DNA of 64,000 bases from Coriaria nepalensis. Taxonomy: Eukaryota > Streptophyta > Magnoliopsida > Cucurbitales > Coriariaceae. The notes under the pieces were generated by a model that was given only the letters and a program-made list of their open reading frames with translations, was not told the origin of the DNA and searched no databases. The stretch spans positions 6,246,501 to 6,310,500 of the forward strand of contig CP114481.1 in NCBI GenBank assembly GCA_027186245.1. Direction: 5' to 3'. Of this stretch, positions 61,003 to 64,000 are shown piece by piece; position 1 is the stretch's first letter; each line of letters starts with the position of its first letter. A program made the translations under genes and the position numbers.

Positions 61003-64000
61003 ATGGCACAAAACGAGATTCTTCATCATGTTCAGACTGTATTGGATGGCACGAACTATATGGTGTGGTCCCAATCTATGCGAAGCTTTCTCAAAGGCCG
61101 TAAGCTTTGGCTTTATGTGACTGGAGAGGTAAAAAGGCCAGTTATAGGAGCTTCTGAAACCGATGAGGCTTTCACCACTTGTCTTATTGATTGGGATAGC
61201 AAACATCATCAAATTCTTACATGGTTCCGTAACACTACTATCCCATCTATTTCTGCGCTCTTTGGTAGCTTTGATGAAGCAAAGAGTGCTTGGGATATGC
61301 TTGCCTCTCGGTATTCTTCTGTGGATGGTGCTCACGAGTATCAACTTCTGTTTGAGCTTTTTCATCTGAGGCAGGAACCTGGTCAGAGTATAAATGATTT
61401 TCTTGCTCGCATGCAATTCTTGTGGAATCAGATTGATGTTTCTGATCCTATTTGGAAGGATCCTACTGATGCTGAGATGTATACTACACGTAGAGATCAA
61501 CATCGCCTTCACCAATTTTTGATGGCCTTGCGTGATGATTTTGAGCCTGTCCGTGTGCAACTTTTACATCGTTCTCCTCTTCCTAATTTGGACACTACCA
61601 TCTTTGAACTTGTCCGTGCCGAAACTAGATCACAGACTATGCGCTCTCAGTCGAGTCATACAGTGTTGGCTGCACCACCCTCGAGTTCTTCGTCATTCCA
61701 GCGAGAGCATTATGACAGGTCAGATACTCCTCGACTCCCTCCTAAGTCTCGTGATAACAATTACTGTCGTTATTGTCGACGTCGAGGGCACACTATTGAC
61801 AAGTGTTGGCGTAAGGGAAGACCTAATGCACCAACAGTAGCTGTTACTCATACTGAGCGTAGTTTATCTCCAGCTGCATCATTTCCAGCTACTCCCTCTT
61901 CAATTGCTGCTTCTGGCCAGGCATCAGGATCCAGTGTCACTTTATCTGCAGCTGACTTCGAGGCAATAGTCAATCAGGTTGTCGTATCTCGTTCTGGTAA
62001 TGCATCTTCCTCTGTCCTCTCAGTCTTGCCAGGTACATCTTCCCCTTGGCTTTTTGACTCTGCTTGTTGCAATCACATGACACCTCACCCTACTTCCTTG
62101 ACCACATCTGCACATTCACCTCATTACTCATTGATTCGCACAGCTGATGGATCCACTATGAATGTTAAAAATATAGGCACCATCAGTACACCTTCCCTTT
62201 CTCTTTCCGAAGTTTTTCATGTGCCTGAATTATCCTTCAATCTCCTCTCTGTTGGCCAAATGTGTGAACTTGGATATAGACTTGTTTTTGACTTTTCTGG
62301 TGTGCATGTGCAGGATCCTCGCACGAACCAGACCCTTGGGATCGGGCGTAGAGTTGGGCGCATGTTCGAACTCTCATCCTTACACCTCCCCACCACAAAC
62401 ATCTCTGCTGTTGCCTCATCGTCATCCTCATCTCTTGCACTTTGGCATTCGCGTCTTGGTCATGCATCTCCATCTCGAGTTCAACTTTTAGCATCAAAGG
62501 GTTTGTTAGGTTCAGTGTCCAACAGTCCATTTGATTGTATGTCATGCCAACTTGGAAAACAACCTACGTTGCCTTTTAATAATAGTGAGTCTCATGCTAC
62601 TGCGTCTTTTGATTTAATTCATTCTGATGTTTGGGGACCTTCTCCTGTTGCCAGTATGAGTGGCTCACGTTATTTTGTTATCTTTGTTGATGATTTCTCT
62701 CGTTATACTTGGATATTTTTAATGAAATCTCGTTCTGAGTTATTGGATATTTATCGCACCTTTGCAAAAATGATTGAAACCCAATTTTCAAAACCCATCA
62801 AAGCTTTTCGTTCTGATAATGTTTTAGAATATACTCAACATGAATTTCAAGCCATCCTCAAGCATTATGGCACTGTTTCTCACTTGTCGTGTCCAAGGAC
62901 CTCACAACAAAATGGTCGAGCAGAACGAAAACTTAGACACATTTTAGACACTGTCCGTGCTTTGCTTCTTTCCACATCTCTTCCTACCCCGTTTTGGGGT
63001 GAAGCTACTCTCACGGCTGTCTACACAATCAATAAGTTGCCTACCCCTATCCTTGATAATTGCACTCCTCACGAGAGGTTGTTTGGCTTTGTCCCCTCAT
63101 ATCATCATCTTCATGTTTTTGGTTCTGCATGTTTTGTTTTACTCCAACCTCATGAGCGCACCAAACTCGAGCCTCGCTCTCGATTGTGTTGTTTTCTTGG
63201 ATATGGAGTAGAACAAAAAGGCTACCGGTGTTATGATCCTGTCTCTCGTCGTCTTCGCATCTCCCGTCATGTCATTTTTTGGGAGCATCGACTATTCCAC
63301 GAAGTCGGCAAATTCAACATGCCATCCTTCCCTCCCTTTACTACACTTCTTGAGATTCCTCTTTCTCCAACTTCTACTAGCAATGTCTTGCCAGGGTCTT
63401 CATCATTCGAACATCAATCATCTTCTGCTCCCGACACTGCTCCGTCTGCGTCCCTAGGTTCTGTTCCATCTGAGGATCTGATATGCACTCCACCACCTGA
63501 CCTTCGCCGATCCACTCTAGTAAGATCACTTCCATCCCATTTACAAGATTTTCATTGCTTTCATGCCTTAGCTACCTTGCATGAGCCTCACTCCTTTCGT
63601 GAGGCCTCCACTAACCCTTTTTGGCAGGCTGCGATGAAAGAGGAAATTGATGCTTTACATAAGAACGATACATGAGATCTGGTTGACTTGCCTCCTGGAA
63701 AGTCTGTGGTTGGGTGTAAGTGGATTTACCAAATCAAGACTTGTTCCGATGGCACTATTGACAGGTACAAGGCTCGACTTGTGGCCAGAGGTTTTACTCA
63801 GGAGTACGGTGTGGATTATTAGGAGACTTTTGCTCCAGTTGCTCGCCTCTCCTCTGTGCGTGCTCTGCTGGCTGTTGCAGCCTCTCGACATTGGTCCCTT
63901 TGTCAGATGGATGTTAAGAATGCCTTTCTTAATGGTGATTTAAGTGAAGAAGTCTATATGCAGCCACCCCCTGGATTATCTCATCCTACAAATAAGGTTT
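61003..64000 (+). pseudogene. Copia Gag-Pol polyprotein, interrupted by two stops and cut by the window
   Basis: A continuous frame of 890 codons from ATG 61003. Gag (UBN2-like) includes LDGTNYMVWSQSMRSFL and QPGQ-type linker motifs. A zinc knuckle CRYCRRRGHTIDKC sits near residue 255. The protease has its active-site Asp in FDSACCNHMT near residue 353. The pre-integrase zinc motif is HSRLGHAS with CMSCQLGK. The integrase core has Asp in HSDVWGP (about 540), Asp in FRSDN (about 604) and Glu in NGRAERK (about 638). The reverse transcriptase then begins. A TGA at 63673-63675 and a TAG at 63820-63822 interrupt it in the same frame, with recognisable RT sequence after each. The copy cannot make full-length Pol. 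Confidence 0.92.

Larger units (their letters stand above)
60213..64000 (+). mobile_element. Ty1/copia retrotransposon, 3' part outside the window
   Basis: Order seen: 129-bp LTR, primer-binding site, an A run of about 23 at 60373-60395, a GC-rich leader to 61002, then gag-pol to the window end. The LTR is short and the leader long. The reverse transcriptase has barely begun at the window edge. Confidence 0.9.

Noticed and set aside
60946..61560. 204-codon open frame on the minus strand
   Set aside because: It lies antisense to copia gag, which has clear domain motifs; it is a shadow frame.

Overview
This is a piece of a flowering-plant (eudicot) nuclear chromosome. The evidence is AT-rich intergenic DNA, short exons with GT-AG introns, plant-specific gene families (R2R3-MYB, TIP aquaporin, ATL RING-H2, germin-like protein, CYP93-type P450, NaKR-type HMA protein) and LTR retroelements primed by initiator-methionine tRNA. 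All annotation rests on reading the translated sequence and splice signals by eye; coordinates of spliced genes run from start codon to stop codon, with exons listed in the evidence.

Layout. 0-2 kb: histone H2B (minus, cut by the window edge) and ribosomal protein S15A (plus), head to head. 2-6 kb: AT-rich spacer with an 18S-rRNA-like fragment. 6.4-8 kb: an unrecognised 164-aa gene and its decayed tandem copy. 8.4-10.4 kb: a PIF/Harbinger-derived ALP1-like gene with two frameshifts. 10.5-17.8 kb: repeats, including a solo LTR. 17.8-18.8 kb: a MYB48/MYB59-type gene. 21.3-25.2 kb: a 3-hydroxyacyl-CoA dehydratase (PTPLA/PAS2-like) pseudogene that has lost an exon and carries a small gag-only LTR element. 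26-27 kb: TIP1 aquaporin. 27-32 kb: spacer with a Ty3 scrap. 32.4-35 kb: germin-like pseudogene, DUF1635 pseudogene, ATL RING-H2 gene. 36-38.9 kb: UTr5-type nucleotide-sugar transporter, 11 coding exons. 40.4-45.5 kb: an inverted duplication of a bicupin gene, intact on the left and broken on the right, around a 183-bp AAT repeat. 45.6-47.6 kb: RAD51D. 48-53.5 kb: retroelement remnants. 54-57 kb: P450. 58.4-59.5 kb: NaKR-like HMA gene. 60.2-64 kb: a Ty1/copia element running off the window.

The genes are not an operon-like set. From memory of Arabidopsis, however, many match two local gene orders: H2B, RPS15A, DUF1635, bicupin and RAD51D (around At1g07745-07790 and At2g28680-28720), and MYB48/59, the PTPLA-like dehydratase and UTr5 (around At3g46130-46180 and At5g59740-59780). 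The window therefore looks like an old conserved euchromatic block whose extra copies are decaying. I found no tRNA gene, CRISPR array or organelle-scale insertion, and nothing I would call a new biological system. The most notable items are the mosaic bicupin palindrome beside RAD51D, the altered Walker A motif of RAD51D, the dehydratase pseudogene, and the unrecognised duplicated gene.
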